A stretch of DNA of 64,000 nucleotides from DASTDH01 sp041167675 (GTDB taxonomy: Bacteria; Verrucomicrobiota; Verrucomicrobiia; Chthoniobacterales; JAFAMB01), in NCBI GenBank assembly GCA_041167675.1, contig JBEEIB010000475.1, forward strand, positions 55,049 to 119,048, given 5' to 3'. The number at the start of each line of letters is the position of its first letter. Position 1 is the stretch's first letter. Made by a program: the position numbers and the translations under genes. Shown here piece after piece: positions 53,071-61,901 of this stretch. The notes beneath the pieces are model-generated. The model worked only from the letters and a program-made list of their open reading frames with translations, was not told where the DNA came from and ran no database searches.

Positions 53071-53156
53071 CCGCCGTCGCTTCGCTATGGCGCGGCCTTT
53101 TCGTATTACCCGCACGCCGTAGCTCCAAGAGCAGAGGCGGCATCCTGACTACGGCG
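53071..53156. repeat. Palindromic repeat region after nuoA
   Basis: CGCCATAGCGAAGCGACGGCGG on minus (53092-53071) and CGCCGTAGCTCC...GCAGAGGCGG on plus (53115-53140) share a CGCC-R-TAGC...GC...GGCGG layout and face each other. CGCCGTAG (53115-53122) also pairs with CTACGGCG (53149-53156). The 240-bp gap holds no gene. An interspersed palindrome family is likely. Confidence 0.45.
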
Positions 53157-53260
53157 GACAGGTTGGGCCGCCGACGTTTTCGAGCGTTCCTTTTCGGTCC
53201 GGCATCGTGATTGAGTGCGAAAATTTCTTACGATAGTTTCCTAAATGCTTAAGTTCAGAC

Positions 53261-53542
53261 ATGAAATCGGTCACCGCTAAACGCGCTGTCTTTGAGGGTC
53301 GTGTCCAAGGAGTCGGTTTCCGTTTTTCGGTTAAGGAGATCGCTCAAGGATTTGATGTGGCGGGTTGGGTAGCCAACCTGCCAGATGGCCGAGTTCAGCT
53401 CGAGGTCCAAGGTGCACCGGAGGAAGTCGAACAGTTTTTCGAGGCAATCTTTCAGAGCTACCTCCGGTCTCACATTCATTATCAGTCGATCCAAAACGTC
53501 GATCCAACTGAATCGCTTCGCGGATTCTCCATCCGAAGATGA
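53261..53542 (+). CDS. acyP: Acylphosphatase
   Basis: The protein has 93 residues. It hydrolyses acyl phosphates. The phosphate loop GRVQGVGFR contains catalytic Arg21, and 'GWVANLPDGRVQLEVQG' contains the catalytic Asn39. Length and both motifs fit the family. It is the first of a run of plus-strand genes to 55.8 kb, but the 70-bp gap to the phosphoesterase gene makes an operon uncertain. Confidence 0.95.
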   Translation: MKSVTAKRAVFEGRVQGVGFRFSVKEIAQGFDVAGWVANLPDGRVQLEVQGAPEEVEQFFEAIFQSYLRSHIHYQSIQNVDPTESLRGFSIRR

Positions 53543-53613
53543 GGGCGCAAGCCGGCCCATAAATTCGCAAATCTCTAGACGGCCCGAAAATTCGGTCTCA
53601 TATTCAGTGGGAA

Positions 53614-54336
53614 ATGCGGTTTGCGATCTTCGGCGATATTCACGCTAACCTCGAGGCATTTGAGGCCGTGCTCGCGGATGCAGAAGAGGAGGGTTGCGAT
53701 CGAAACATTTGTCTCGGTGATATCGTAGGTTACAATGCCGATCCCAAAGCCTGCTTGGACAAAGTGCGAGAGTTGAAGTGCCCAATCGTCAAAGGCAATC
53801 ATGACGATTACGCATCCACTTTGAATTCATTGGACAACTTCAATCCCCTGGCCGAGTCAGCGATCCGCTGGACGCGAGACAAACTCAGCGAAGCGGACAA
53901 AGCATTCTTACGCGACTTGCCGCTAATCACTGATGTGGAGTCTTTCACCATCGTCCACGCCACTCTCGATGGACCAGGCGAATGGGGCTACGTACTCAAT
54001 CAACTCGATGCAGCCGCGAGTTTTTCTAAGCAGAAAGCGCAACTATGCTTCTTTGGCCACACCCATGCACCACGGCTCTATATCCGTGACGGTTCCGTCG
54101 TTGGCCTTCCTTTGGAGGAAGTGGTCATCGAGCCGCAAAGAAAATATTTTATCAATGTCGGTAGCGTCGGACAGCCTCGGGACGGAGATTGGCGAGCTGC
54201 TTACGCCATCTTTGATTTCGATGAAAAGATAGTGCGGTTACGACGGGTGCGTTACGATATCGCCTCGACCAAATCGAAGATCGTCAACGCCGGCCTACCC
54301 GCAAAATTAGCCGAGCGTTTGTTCCATGGCCGATGA
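53614..54336 (+). CDS. Metallophosphoesterase
   Basis: The protein has 240 residues. The calcineurin-like metal motifs occur in order: FGDIHAN (Asp8, His10), LGDIVGYNADP, KGNHDD, a His in 'FTIVHATLD', and FGHTHAP. This is the small bacterial phosphodiesterase/phosphatase class (YfcE/serine-threonine phosphatase-like). The substrate is unknown. Its last 4 bases (ATGA) overlap the glycosyltransferase gene that follows, so the two are translationally coupled. Confidence 0.9.
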   Translation: MRFAIFGDIHANLEAFEAVLADAEEEGCDRNICLGDIVGYNADPKACLDKVRELKCPIVKGNHDDYASTLNSLDNFNPLAESAIRWTRDKLSEADKAFLRDLPLITDVESFTIVHATLDGPGEWGYVLNQLDAAASFSKQKAQLCFFGHTHAPRLYIRDGSVVGLPLEEVVIEPQRKYFINVGSVGQPRDGDWRAAYAIFDFDEKIVRLRRVRYDIASTKSKIVNAGLPAKLAERLFHGR

Positions 54337-55301
54337 GGGCAGTGTTTTTGGTCAAGCCAAGCTCGCTCGGCGATATCGTCCATACTCTTCCGTCGCTGCA
54401 CGCACTGCGACAAAGCCTTTCCGATAGCGAATTCTATTGGATAGTAAATAGCGAATGGAGCCCTCTGTTGTTAGGCAACCCCGACTTGGCGGAAGTAATT
54501 CCTTTTCCGCGGCAAAGCTTTCGCGGACTGGCGGGAGCGCCCAAATTCTTGAACTGGTGCCGGCAATTGGGACGGTACGAACCAGACCTCGTCTTGGACT
54601 TCCAGGGACTCTTACGCAGCGCATGGATTGCGCGCAGCACCCGGGGCAAAAGACTATTGGGATTGTCAGATGCGCGAGAAGGTGCTCGTTTTTTTTATCA
54701 GCAAACCGCTCTGGTCAATTCTCAACAACACTCGGTGGAACGGTATCTGGCGCTCGCGTCCCTGGCTGGCGCTTCCATCCCGGAAAACCCACAATTTGGA
54801 TTACCGGCCGGTCGGGCGATCCCCGAGTTTGAACTACCGGATCGATTCGTGGTGTTGCACCCATTCGCGCGCGGTGCTAACAAATCGCTTTCATCATCCG
54901 AGATCTATGAACTGACTCGGGCACTTGCTCCGTTGGCGGTGATCGTGGTTGGAAGGACCGAAACCGACTTTCGATTCGCTTTGAATGCGGCTTCCTTGGT
55001 GAACAAAACCGATTTGCTTCAGCTGATCTGGCTTTTGCGGCGGGCTAGCTTCGTAATCAGCGTCGACAGCGGGCCAATGCATTTGGCGGCCGCGATCTCT
55101 CGGCAGCTTTTGTCCATCCACTTTTGGAGCGATCCGAAGCAGGTCGGACCATATCGTAACGACGCTTGGGTTTGGCAAAATGGCCGGATCTGTCGGATCC
55201 GGGACTTGGAGTCCCATGCTGTGCAGCCGGTTTCTGCGGTGCGGCCGCACCCGATTCAGATCGGCGCGTTCGTACAAGAACAATTATTGCAAACGCCGTG
55301 A
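54333..55301 (+). CDS. Glycosyltransferase family 9 (heptosyltransferase-like)
   Basis: The protein has 322 residues. GT9 enzymes include WaaC and WaaF, which add heptoses to the LPS core. The N-terminal 'LVKPSSLGDIVHTLPSLHALR' is the classical GT9 start. 'LVLDFQGLLRSAWIAR' and 'FVISVDSGPMHLAAAI' (Asp-Ser-Gly-Pro-Met-His) are family blocks, and 'VVLHPFARGANKS' begins the donor-site half. It fits a Gram-negative envelope. The sugar and acceptor are inferred only. Confidence 0.9.
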   Translation: MRAVFLVKPSSLGDIVHTLPSLHALRQSLSDSEFYWIVNSEWSPLLLGNPDLAEVIPFPRQSFRGLAGAPKFLNWCRQLGRYEPDLVLDFQGLLRSAWIARSTRGKRLLGLSDAREGARFFYQQTALVNSQQHSVERYLALASLAGASIPENPQFGLPAGRAIPEFELPDRFVVLHPFARGANKSLSSSEIYELTRALAPLAVIVVGRTETDFRFALNAASLVNKTDLLQLIWLLRRASFVISVDSGPMHLAAAISRQLLSIHFWSDPKQVGPYRNDAWVWQNGRICRIRDLESHAVQPVSAVRPHPIQIGAFVQEQLLQTP

Positions 55302-55321
55302 GACGCTCGTAAGGAAAGAGT

Positions 55322-55810
55322 ATGCCTTCATTCGATATCGTCTCGGAGGTTGATAAGCAAGAGATCGATAACGCTCTGAATCAGGCGAGAAAAGAGCTCA
55401 GTACTCGCTTCGATTTCAAGCAGAGCCAAGCCACCATCGAACTTTCGACACCGGATGTGATTGAACTCAAAGCAGAAGATGCGAGTCGGCTAAAATCGTT
55501 ACATGAAATCTTAATCGGCAAACTTGCTAAACGAAACATCGATTTACGAAACGTCGAACGTAAGGATCCGGCCATTTCACCACTTGGTCATGCTCGCCAG
55601 GAAATTCGGGTCAAGCAAGGGCTGGAGGGCGACAAGGCGAAGGAAATCATCAAGGCAATCAAAGGTCTCGACGTGAGGGTGCAGAGTCAATTGCAAGACC
55701 AGCAAGTCAGAGTCACGGGAAAGAAACGGGACGACTTACAAGCGGTAATTCAGTTCCTTCGCGGAAAGGATTTTGGGGTCGCCCTGTCGTTTAAGAATTT
55801 CCGCGATTAA
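55322..55810 (+). CDS. yajQ: YajQ-family nucleotide-binding protein
   Basis: The protein has 162 residues, the family length. 'MPSFDIVSEVDKQEIDNALN' and 'FDFKQSQATIEL' open the first RNA-recognition-like half, and the C terminus reads 'GKDFGVALSFKNFRD'. YajQ proteins bind nucleotides. A cyclic-di-GMP receptor role is known for a Xanthomonas member. An AAGGAAAGAG site precedes the ATG. It stands 20 bp after the GT9 gene. Confidence 0.94.
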   Translation: MPSFDIVSEVDKQEIDNALNQARKELSTRFDFKQSQATIELSTPDVIELKAEDASRLKSLHEILIGKLAKRNIDLRNVERKDPAISPLGHARQEIRVKQGLEGDKAKEIIKAIKGLDVRVQSQLQDQQVRVTGKKRDDLQAVIQFLRGKDFGVALSFKNFRD

Positions 55811-55905
55811 CCCCGGAACCTGGCTAGCCGGTCTTCGCCAACGCCCGCAATGTGGCCCAGGAACTTTAACAAGAGCTAGAACCGCCAAGCGGTGATCCGT
55901 TCTCT

Positions 55906-57021
55906 TTAGATCGCCCTCTCGGGTTCAAAGGCGCTAATGTCGTGGGTAGGTGTTTTGCCGACCGCCAATTGGGCAGCCAGTAATCCCATATAAGGTCCGA
56001 CCGTCAACCCATAGGGACCGAGCCCGGTCGCTATGACGAGGCCGGAAACGGAGGGAATTCGGCCCAGCAAAGGCAAATCGTCTTTGCTCATCGGCCGGAA
56101 CCCGACTCTGACTTCGACCAAAGTTGCTTGTCGCAGTTCCGGCGCGATTCGAAATCCTTCCTGGAGCACTTGAGTGACTCCTCCAGCGGTAACTCGGAAG
56201 TCGAAACCACTACCAATCTCTCGGGTCGCGCCGACAATGATTCGGGAATCAGGAAAACCGAGCAAGTAATAGTCGCTTAGCGTGGGTAGAATGATTGGCA
56301 GTGTCCCCGTGTCCGTTTCGGGCACCCTCAGATGAACGATTTGTCCACGTTGAGGTTCGACCGCTAATTCGATACCGAGCGGCCGGCATAGTTCAGGCGA
56401 CCAGGCACCGGCTGCGACTACCACGGTGTCGCTACGAATATACTCACCGTTCACTCGAACACCGACTACTGTTGCACCGGAGGTTTCAAGTACGGCCGTT
56501 CCGAATAGCCGTGTGGCATCCGCCCTGATCGCCGCCTTGCATAGCGCTGCTCGAAACATCTCTCCCGAAACTCGAGCGGCTCCGCTGAGGTAGAGGCCGG
56601 CCAGAGCTGAATCGAGATAAGGAAACAGCTCCTTCGGGCCGCCGGAGCCGAGAAGACGAAGTTCACCGATCTCTTTTACCCCGCAATCGAGATGCTCTTG
56701 CAGTCGCCGGGCGATTGCCTCAAGTTGTCCGGCGGACTCGCCAACGACCAAACCGCCAACCACCATATATTCCGTCTCAGTCTCGCCACCCACAGCAAGC
56801 TCTGTCACCAGCTCCGGATAAAACTTGGCAGCAGCGAACGACAGCCGTTCGTAGCGTGGGTCTCGGACTTGAGAAAGCCAAGGGCAAATGATTCCGGCAC
56901 CAGCGAAAGTTGCGCGTCCGGGCGCATCTCGGTCGACCAGAAAGACCTCAGCGCCGAGTCGGGTCAGGTGATAAGCTGCACTGGCACCAACGATACCTGC
57001 TCCCAGAACAACGATTCTCAT
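55906..57021 (-). CDS. FAD-dependent amino-acid oxidase (DAO/glycine oxidase family)
   Basis: The protein has 371 residues. 'MRIVVLGAGIVGASAAYHLTRLGAEVFLVDRD' (first 32 residues) is the dinucleotide-binding fold with GAGIVG. 'VVVAAGAWSPELCRPLGIELAVEPQRGQIVHLR' (about residues 200-232) is the middle family block. 'IATGLGPYGLTVGPYMGLLAAQL' is the C-terminal FAD motif. Members oxidise glycine, sarcosine or D-amino acids. The substrate cannot be chosen. It is upstream of moaD on the same strand. Confidence 0.85.
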   Translation of the reverse strand: MRIVVLGAGIVGASAAYHLTRLGAEVFLVDRDAPGRATFAGAGIICPWLSQVRDPRYERLSFAAAKFYPELVTELAVGGETETEYMVVGGLVVGESAGQLEAIARRLQEHLDCGVKEIGELRLLGSGGPKELFPYLDSALAGLYLSGAARVSGEMFRAALCKAAIRADATRLFGTAVLETSGATVVGVRVNGEYIRSDTVVVAAGAWSPELCRPLGIELAVEPQRGQIVHLRVPETDTGTLPIILPTLSDYYLLGFPDSRIIVGATREIGSGFDFRVTAGGVTQVLQEGFRIAPELRQATLVEVRVGFRPMSKDDLPLLGRIPSVSGLVIATGLGPYGLTVGPYMGLLAAQLAVGKTPTHDISAFEPERAI

Positions 57022-57041
57022 GGCGCGAAGAAACAGTCGAT

Positions 57042-57083
57042 GGCCAATAGCCTAAATTTACTATCGGCTATTTGCTATTGGTC
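57042..57083. repeat. Inverted repeat GGCCAATAGC...GCTATTGGTC
   Basis: Arms at 57042-57051 and 57074-57083 pair at 9 of 10 positions, and ATAGCC/GGCTAT pairs inside. It occupies most of the 70-bp gap between the oxidase and moaD genes. AT-rich and without a T-run on either side. Confidence 0.4.
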
Positions 57084-57091
57084 ATTCGGCT

Positions 57092-57331
57092 TCAGCCGCC
57101 CTGAACCGGCGGCATAAGCGATATCAGATCGTTGGCCGCCAGACGATGTTCCCGCGAGACGTACTCCGTACCGACCGCGATTAAGAGATATTTGTCCCAC
57201 GATTTCAAGCCGGGGACGGAGGCGTACAGCAGATTGAGCAACTCTTCGATCGACGCCTCATCGCTGACCTCGGCTTTCTCCGGTCCATGTAAATCGCGCA
57301 ACCGGGAAAAATACTGAATTTGAACCAACAT
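57092..57331 (-). CDS. moaD: Molybdopterin synthase small subunit MoaD
   Basis: The protein has 79 residues. MoaD is the ubiquitin-like sulphur carrier that donates sulphur to molybdopterin precursor. 'VQIQYFSRLRDLHG' is the first strand, and it ends 'LMPPVQGG' with the required C-terminal Gly-Gly. It belongs with moaA-moaC-mogA at 8-10 kb although it is 47 kb away. Its ATG overlaps the hpt stop by one base (TAATG). The large subunit MoaE is not in the window. Confidence 0.9.
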   Translation of the reverse strand: MLVQIQYFSRLRDLHGPEKAEVSDEASIEELLNLLYASVPGLKSWDKYLLIAVGTEYVSREHRLAANDLISLMPPVQGG

Positions 57332-57864
57332 TACTCCTGTCGCAGTACGCCGATCACCGACAAGTTTCGATACTTTTCATTATAATCCAATCCATAACCT
57401 ACGACAAACTCGTCTTGGATATCGAATCCGACGTAATCGGCTTCGACCGGCCGGGCACGCTGTTTGATTTTCCGAAGAAGCACACAGCTGCGGACACTGA
57501 GCGGTTTTACCTGGATCCGCATGGTGTCAATAATGGCTGCAAGCGTGTGGCCACTGTCCAAGATATCATCCAAAAGCAAAACGTGCCGTTCGCTTAGATC
57601 CAGCAATGCCTGCGGATCAAATGTGACTCGGCCAGTCGACACCATGCCACTGTAGTAACTGCGTACTCGCAGACAATCCAGCTGGAGAGGAAGCGGGATA
57701 CGGCGCAGCAAATCTGCCATGAAAATAAGGCTTCCATTAAGGATTGCGATTACCGTGAGATCCAATCCCTGATAATCAGCGGTGATCTGAGCGGCCAAAC
57801 TGTCAAGCCGGGTCGCAATCTCTTCCTCCTCAAAGAGGACTCTGTCGAGGTCGCCGTACATCAT
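57331..57864 (-). CDS. hpt: Hypoxanthine phosphoribosyltransferase
   Basis: The protein has 177 residues. It recycles hypoxanthine (and guanine) with PRPP. The PRPP loop is 'HVLLLDDILDSGHTLAAI'. 'VIAILNGSLIFMADLLRRI' and 'RVRSYYSGMVSTG' are active-site blocks, and 'DYVGFDIQDEFVVGYGLDYNEKYRNL' (about residues 146-171) is the C-terminal family segment. It lies between moaD and the 209-residue unknown gene on the same strand. Confidence 0.94.
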   Translation of the reverse strand: MMYGDLDRVLFEEEEIATRLDSLAAQITADYQGLDLTVIAILNGSLIFMADLLRRIPLPLQLDCLRVRSYYSGMVSTGRVTFDPQALLDLSERHVLLLDDILDSGHTLAAIIDTMRIQVKPLSVRSCVLLRKIKQRARPVEADYVGFDIQDEFVVGYGLDYNEKYRNLSVIGVLRQE

Positions 57865-57872
57865 TCTTGGCG

Positions 57873-58502
57873 TTATCGACTGAGGTGAATTGGAGTAGCA
57901 TTGATTGCCGCGCGAACCGAGAAACGACGAATCACTTGGATCAAGCGCGGTTTAGTGGTCTTATCCGTGAAACGCACCGCATTATTGCCAGCCAATCGTC
58001 TCAGTTCTCCAAATGTCCGCTTGGCGATTGCTTTGGCAAACTCTTCTTCGCTCAACCGGCCGAGCTGAATAAACTCCTGTTGCAGCGAAGCTTTATCCTT
58101 CCCTCCAGATGCGACCGAGGCGGCCTCGGCAAACGAGTGTTTCAGGAATTTGGCGGCCGCTGCGGATTTGTCCTGGGCATGGACCGTCTCTACAAATTCC
58201 GATTTTGCCGGACCAAATTCTTCCGCTTTCAACCGTTTCCCACAGGTCTCCCGAAGGCCCTTTTTGAGCAGATCGAGCGATAAATGTCTCTTCGCCGAAG
58301 GCGACCGAAGCAGCGTCTCGAGAAAAAACTCGCCAGACTTCCGACTGGCCAAGTAGCTTTCCAAAACTGCTTCGAAACGATCGAGTTCGGACACCAGTTT
58401 CATTGCAGATTTAGCCACGTCATGGCCTTCGATTTTCGTCGCTTGCTTGCTGAGCTTCTCCGCCAAATGTGATAGCCTGGTCGAAAGATCGAGATAGTTC
58501 AT
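57873..58502 (-). CDS. ParA-linked protein of unknown function
   Basis: The protein has 209 residues and looks almost all helical. It has no Walker, zinc or signal motifs. The first 60 residues include heptad-like Leu spacing ('LSHLAEKLSKQA', 'LVSELDRFEAVLESYL'). A Ser/Ala/Lys-rich middle follows. The last third includes 'GELRRLAGNNAVRFTDKTTKPRLIQVIRR', whose helix-turn-helix-with-Lys pattern is reminiscent of SAP/HeH DNA-binding modules, an inference only. Its ATG overlaps the parA stop by 4 bases, so it is coupled to parA and may be its partner. Confidence 0.65.
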   Translation of the reverse strand: MNYLDLSTRLSHLAEKLSKQATKIEGHDVAKSAMKLVSELDRFEAVLESYLASRKSGEFFLETLLRSPSAKRHLSLDLLKKGLRETCGKRLKAEEFGPAKSEFVETVHAQDKSAAAAKFLKHSFAEAASVASGGKDKASLQQEFIQLGRLSEEEFAKAIAKRTFGELRRLAGNNAVRFTDKTTKPRLIQVIRRFSVRAAINATPIHLSR

Positions 58503-59395
58503 CGTCTGTTTTGGAAGTGATTAAGAAAATGCTGAGCCAGATCGCTGTAGTCCTGAGCCCCAATGCTGCCAGGCGCATATAAAACGACCGGGAGATGTTC
58601 ACTAGTGGACTCCGCCACTCGCACACAATGACGGATGTAAGGTTCTAGTAGCGCGGCATTACCATCGACAAATCCTTGATCACGGAACGAGGCTAACTCT
58701 ATCTCCAGCTCATTGATGGCGAGGCGGAATACGTTACCGGTTTGGCGATAATGGCTGACTAACAGGGCACCAATATTTGGACGTTTACCGCCGCCGATCG
58801 AATCAGCATACCTTTCTCGCATCTCCGTGATGTATTCAGCCAATACTTGGAAACCCGAGAGCGACAAGTAGTCCGGAACATAGGGCACCACGCAATGGTC
58901 AGCGAAAAAAATCGCGTTCTTGGTAGTGCTGTACAGGTTGGGTGGGCAATCAAAAAACACGTAATCGTAACCCTGTAAATGATCCGCTAACGCGTGCTCA
59001 ACCAGGCGGTAAACGTTCGGCGCCCGCAGTTCATGAATCCGATCCTCTATCCTGAGCAATTCAACCGATGAGGGCAAAAGATGTAATCGCGGCAAATCGG
59101 TAAAACCAGTCCAGGTAATAACACCCTTCACGAGCGACTCTTCAAAATTGAATCTGGATTTTCCTTGGATGGCATCATCAAAGATTTGGTAGGTGGAACG
59201 GCGCCCTTTCGCCACGTGATCCCGCCAATGATCTGGCCGCATCAGCCAAAGGCTGGAGTTCGATTGAGGATCAAGATCAACAATCAGAACCTTCTTTTCG
59301 TGAAGCTTAGCCAAAGTGGCCCCGAGATTGACAACACTCGCAGTTTTACCGACTCCGCCCTTGAAATTAATAAAAGCAAGAATCTTCGCGCTCAT
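58499..59395 (-). CDS. parA: ParA/Soj-family partition ATPase
   Basis: The protein has 298 residues from the ATG at 59395. The deviant Walker A is NFKGGVGKTAS (residues 10-20), with the signature Lys of ParA/MinD proteins. 'VLIVDLDPQSNSSLWL' is switch I, and 'YDYVFFDCPPNLYSTTKNAIF' is Walker B with the DCPP motif. This is the P-loop dimer ATPase that moves DNA or protein cargo on the nucleoid. No parB or parS is seen beside it. An in-frame extension to 59503 is not supported by a ribosome-binding site. Confidence 0.92.
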   Translation of the reverse strand: MSAKILAFINFKGGVGKTASVVNLGATLAKLHEKKVLIVDLDPQSNSSLWLMRPDHWRDHVAKGRRSTYQIFDDAIQGKSRFNFEESLVKGVITWTGFTDLPRLHLLPSSVELLRIEDRIHELRAPNVYRLVEHALADHLQGYDYVFFDCPPNLYSTTKNAIFFADHCVVPYVPDYLSLSGFQVLAEYITEMRERYADSIGGGKRPNIGALLVSHYRQTGNVFRLAINELEIELASFRDQGFVDGNAALLEPYIRHCVRVAESTSEHLPVVLYAPGSIGAQDYSDLAQHFLNHFQNRR

Positions 59396-59562
59396 CAGCC
59401 AACCCGTATAACGCTCCGAAAACCTTATTTTGATCAAGTTCTTTCTTGGAATAGCGGCCTTCTCAAGGTTAAAAAACGCCTTTTTTTTGAGTAATTCGGC
59501 CAATTTTCAGAGAATTCCGCAGCTCTGGGTTGCGGTGCATCATCCGCCCGTCACATTCTGCG

Positions 59563-60120
59563 ATGGCGATTCCGCGCTACACCAGGCTCACCGAAGAAGA
59601 CTACGACAGAAAGCTGCGGGAAATGGGAAATTACCTTTGGGAGCTTGAGCAAGAAGCCGATCTCGCCAGCCAGAAGGGAGACGAACCGGCCGTAAAAGAG
59701 CGAGAATTGAAAATCCAACGGATCGGGGAAAAGGCATACGGTTTCGCACAAATACCCGGACGACATCAGATGTTGGGCTTCTATGTCGCTGGACTGGCCA
59801 ACCGAATGGTGCGCCGATGGGAAATCGCCGCCGATCGATTTTTTGAGGTCCTAGAGATTGCACCAACTAATGGCGAGGCCTGGCTGGAGCTGACTTGGTG
59901 CCTGGCGGAGATGGGCAAATGGGAGGAATCCGAAATGGCTGCGCGCAAAAGCACAGAGTTCATGCCAAATTCTGGAGCTCCCTGGAGCAACTTGGCTATT
60001 GCTCTCCATCGGCTAGGCCGGATTACCGAAGCCGATTCTGCGATAAAGAAGGCCCTCGAACTCGAACCCAATGATCCGCGAAACCAGGCGATACTCGAAC
60101 AGGTGAGGTCCACGACATAG
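59563..60120 (+). CDS. TPR-repeat protein
   Basis: The protein has 185 residues from the ATG at 59563. The N-terminal half is charged and helical ('YDRKLREMGNYLWELEQEAD'). The C-terminal half (about 90-185) has three tetratricopeptide-type units, the last being 'WSNLAIALHRLGRITEADSAIKKALELEPNDP' (given to locate it at about 143-174). It has no signal peptide and is probably a cytosolic scaffold. Partner unknown. It is divergent from parA. Confidence 0.8.
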   Translation: MAIPRYTRLTEEDYDRKLREMGNYLWELEQEADLASQKGDEPAVKERELKIQRIGEKAYGFAQIPGRHQMLGFYVAGLANRMVRRWEIAADRFFEVLEIAPTNGEAWLELTWCLAEMGKWEESEMAARKSTEFMPNSGAPWSNLAIALHRLGRITEADSAIKKALELEPNDPRNQAILEQVRSTT

Positions 60121-60320
60121 GCCCGGGTCCGGCGGCCATGGGTGCTAAAGGCATTGGGACACGCAAATGTGCGCGCAAAACCCCATACTGGCTCGCAACC
60201 CTTTCGGGCCGGGTGCACCAAAGAACATAACGAGTCAGTCGCCTCTCCCGTTTCTTGCAATACTCCATCACTCCAGGCCCACAGATCCTGCCTTCGCCAG
60301 ATCTGTTTCGCCCTATTACT

Positions 60321-61613
60321 TCATCCCCCGCAGACGTCGTCTATCCCCCGCTCCATCGCCTCGAGCCCCAGATCAATCTCCGCATCGCTCACACAGAGCG
60401 GCGGCATAAAAACTATGGTGTCAAAAATCGGACGGGTCAGAAGCTGATATTTGCGGACAGCCACACAGATACGCGCTCCGATCCGCTCTCGCGGGTCGAA
60501 CGAAGCTCCGCCAGGGCGCCCTACTTCGATACCCGCGATCATTCCGCATTGGCGGATATCACGGACCCATCGACTGCGGCCCAGACGGGCAAGTCCACGG
60601 GACAAATGCTCGATCTTCTGCGGAAGCTTGGCCAAGATATCCTCCGACTCAAATAACTCCAGACTAGCCAGCGCCGCCGCACAACCGAGCGCATTTCCAG
60701 CGTAACTGTGGCCATAAAAGAACGTTCGCATTTGCTCAGCTGCGCCTAAAAAACCGCGAAAAATACGCTCTGAAGTGATCGTCGCGGCTAGCGGCAGATA
60801 ACCGCCAGTCAGACCCTTCGCGAGAACCAAAAAATCAGGAACAACCTCTTCATGCTGGAACGCGAACATTTTGCCGGTCCGCCCGAAACCGGTCATCACT
60901 TCGTCAAAAATCAAGAAAACGTCATGCTGGTCGCACCACTCTCGTAGACGCTTAAGCATGCTTGAGGGCCAGATCCGCATACCGGCAGCACCCTGCACGA
61001 GCGGTTCGATAATGATGGCGCCGGTTTTCTCTCCTTCGAGGTGCACCAGATCTTCGACGGTAATGAGGCGTTCGACGGGAAACTGGTAGCGAGCAAAACG
61101 ATCATGGAACTGAGCGATTCCACCGAGACTCGACGCTCCGAGCGTGTCTCCGTGATAAGCGTTCTGAAATGCAGCGAAATTGGTTTTTTGCGGCTTTCCA
61201 TTCTGGTTGAAATATTGGCCAGTCATCTTGATGGCGACCTCAATGCCGGTTGAGCCGTCATCGGAATAGAAAACCCGAGTGAGCCTGGAATCATCGATGA
61301 GCCGGACCAGCTTTTCCGCCAATCGGACTGCCGGAGGATTGGAAAAACCGAGAAACGACGTATGGGCAACTAACTGGAGTTGCTGGCCAATCGCTTGGTT
61401 TATCGCCGGATGATTATGGCCGTGAATATTCGTCCAGATTGAAGAGTTGCCGTCCAGGTATCGGTTGCCTTGCGCGTCGATCAACCAGGCGCCATTGCCT
61501 GAGACCAACATTATCGGGTGATGGTCCTGGGTGATCCACTCCTGCATCGGGGTAAACGGGTGCCAAAGATGCCGTTTATCGAGGAGTTCTAACTTTTCAA
61601 GGTCAGATTGCAT
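60321..61613 (-). CDS. bioA: Adenosylmethionine-8-amino-7-oxononanoate aminotransferase
   Basis: The protein has 430 residues. BioA uses SAM as amino donor to make 7,8-diaminopelargonate in biotin synthesis. 'DKRHLWHPFTPMQEW' and 'DGNSSIWTNIHGHNHP' are BioA-specific, rather than general for class III aminotransferases. 'FDEVMTGFGRTGKMFAF' holds the PLP Asp, and 'LAKGLTGGYLPLAATI' holds the Schiff-base Lys. No other bio genes are near. Its start overlaps the small gene upstream. Confidence 0.92.
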   Translation of the reverse strand: MQSDLEKLELLDKRHLWHPFTPMQEWITQDHHPIMLVSGNGAWLIDAQGNRYLDGNSSIWTNIHGHNHPAINQAIGQQLQLVAHTSFLGFSNPPAVRLAEKLVRLIDDSRLTRVFYSDDGSTGIEVAIKMTGQYFNQNGKPQKTNFAAFQNAYHGDTLGASSLGGIAQFHDRFARYQFPVERLITVEDLVHLEGEKTGAIIIEPLVQGAAGMRIWPSSMLKRLREWCDQHDVFLIFDEVMTGFGRTGKMFAFQHEEVVPDFLVLAKGLTGGYLPLAATITSERIFRGFLGAAEQMRTFFYGHSYAGNALGCAAALASLELFESEDILAKLPQKIEHLSRGLARLGRSRWVRDIRQCGMIAGIEVGRPGGASFDPRERIGARICVAVRKYQLLTRPIFDTIVFMPPLCVSDAEIDLGLEAMERGIDDVCGG

Positions 61614-61875
61614 CTGAGTCTCCGGAGCGAATCTTGGCTAGTTCTCGATCAGCCCAAGCGACATCTTCATAGGCTGCCCGTCTCCTCTGATATTTTCGAA
61701 ACAAGACATCTCGGAATTCCTCCAAATCAGGTGGCAGTGGTTCGCGGTAGTAAACCCACTCCTGTTCATCCGCGCGTTTGGACTGAAACCGCCATTCGCC
61801 GCCATGTTTAATCACTCGGACCTCTCGCTTCACTCCTTCGTCCGTTTTGTGCACCCAAGCGTGCCGGTTATGCAT
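61603..61875 (-). CDS. Small conserved protein of unknown function
   Basis: The protein has 90 residues from the ATG at 61875 (a TTG 9 bases upstream is an alternative). 'RHAWVHKTDEGVKREVRVIKHGGEWRFQSK' at the start and 'WVYYREPLPPDLEEFRDVLFRKYQRR' later give a short beta segment followed by helices (segments located by first residues). No family function is known to me. It overlaps bioA by 11 bases and should be cotranscribed. Confidence 0.65.
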   Translation of the reverse strand: MHNRHAWVHKTDEGVKREVRVIKHGGEWRFQSKRADEQEWVYYREPLPPDLEEFRDVLFRKYQRRRAAYEDVAWADRELAKIRSGDSDAI

Positions 61876-61901
61876 AAAAGCCAACTTTAATTTGCGCCAG
61901 C

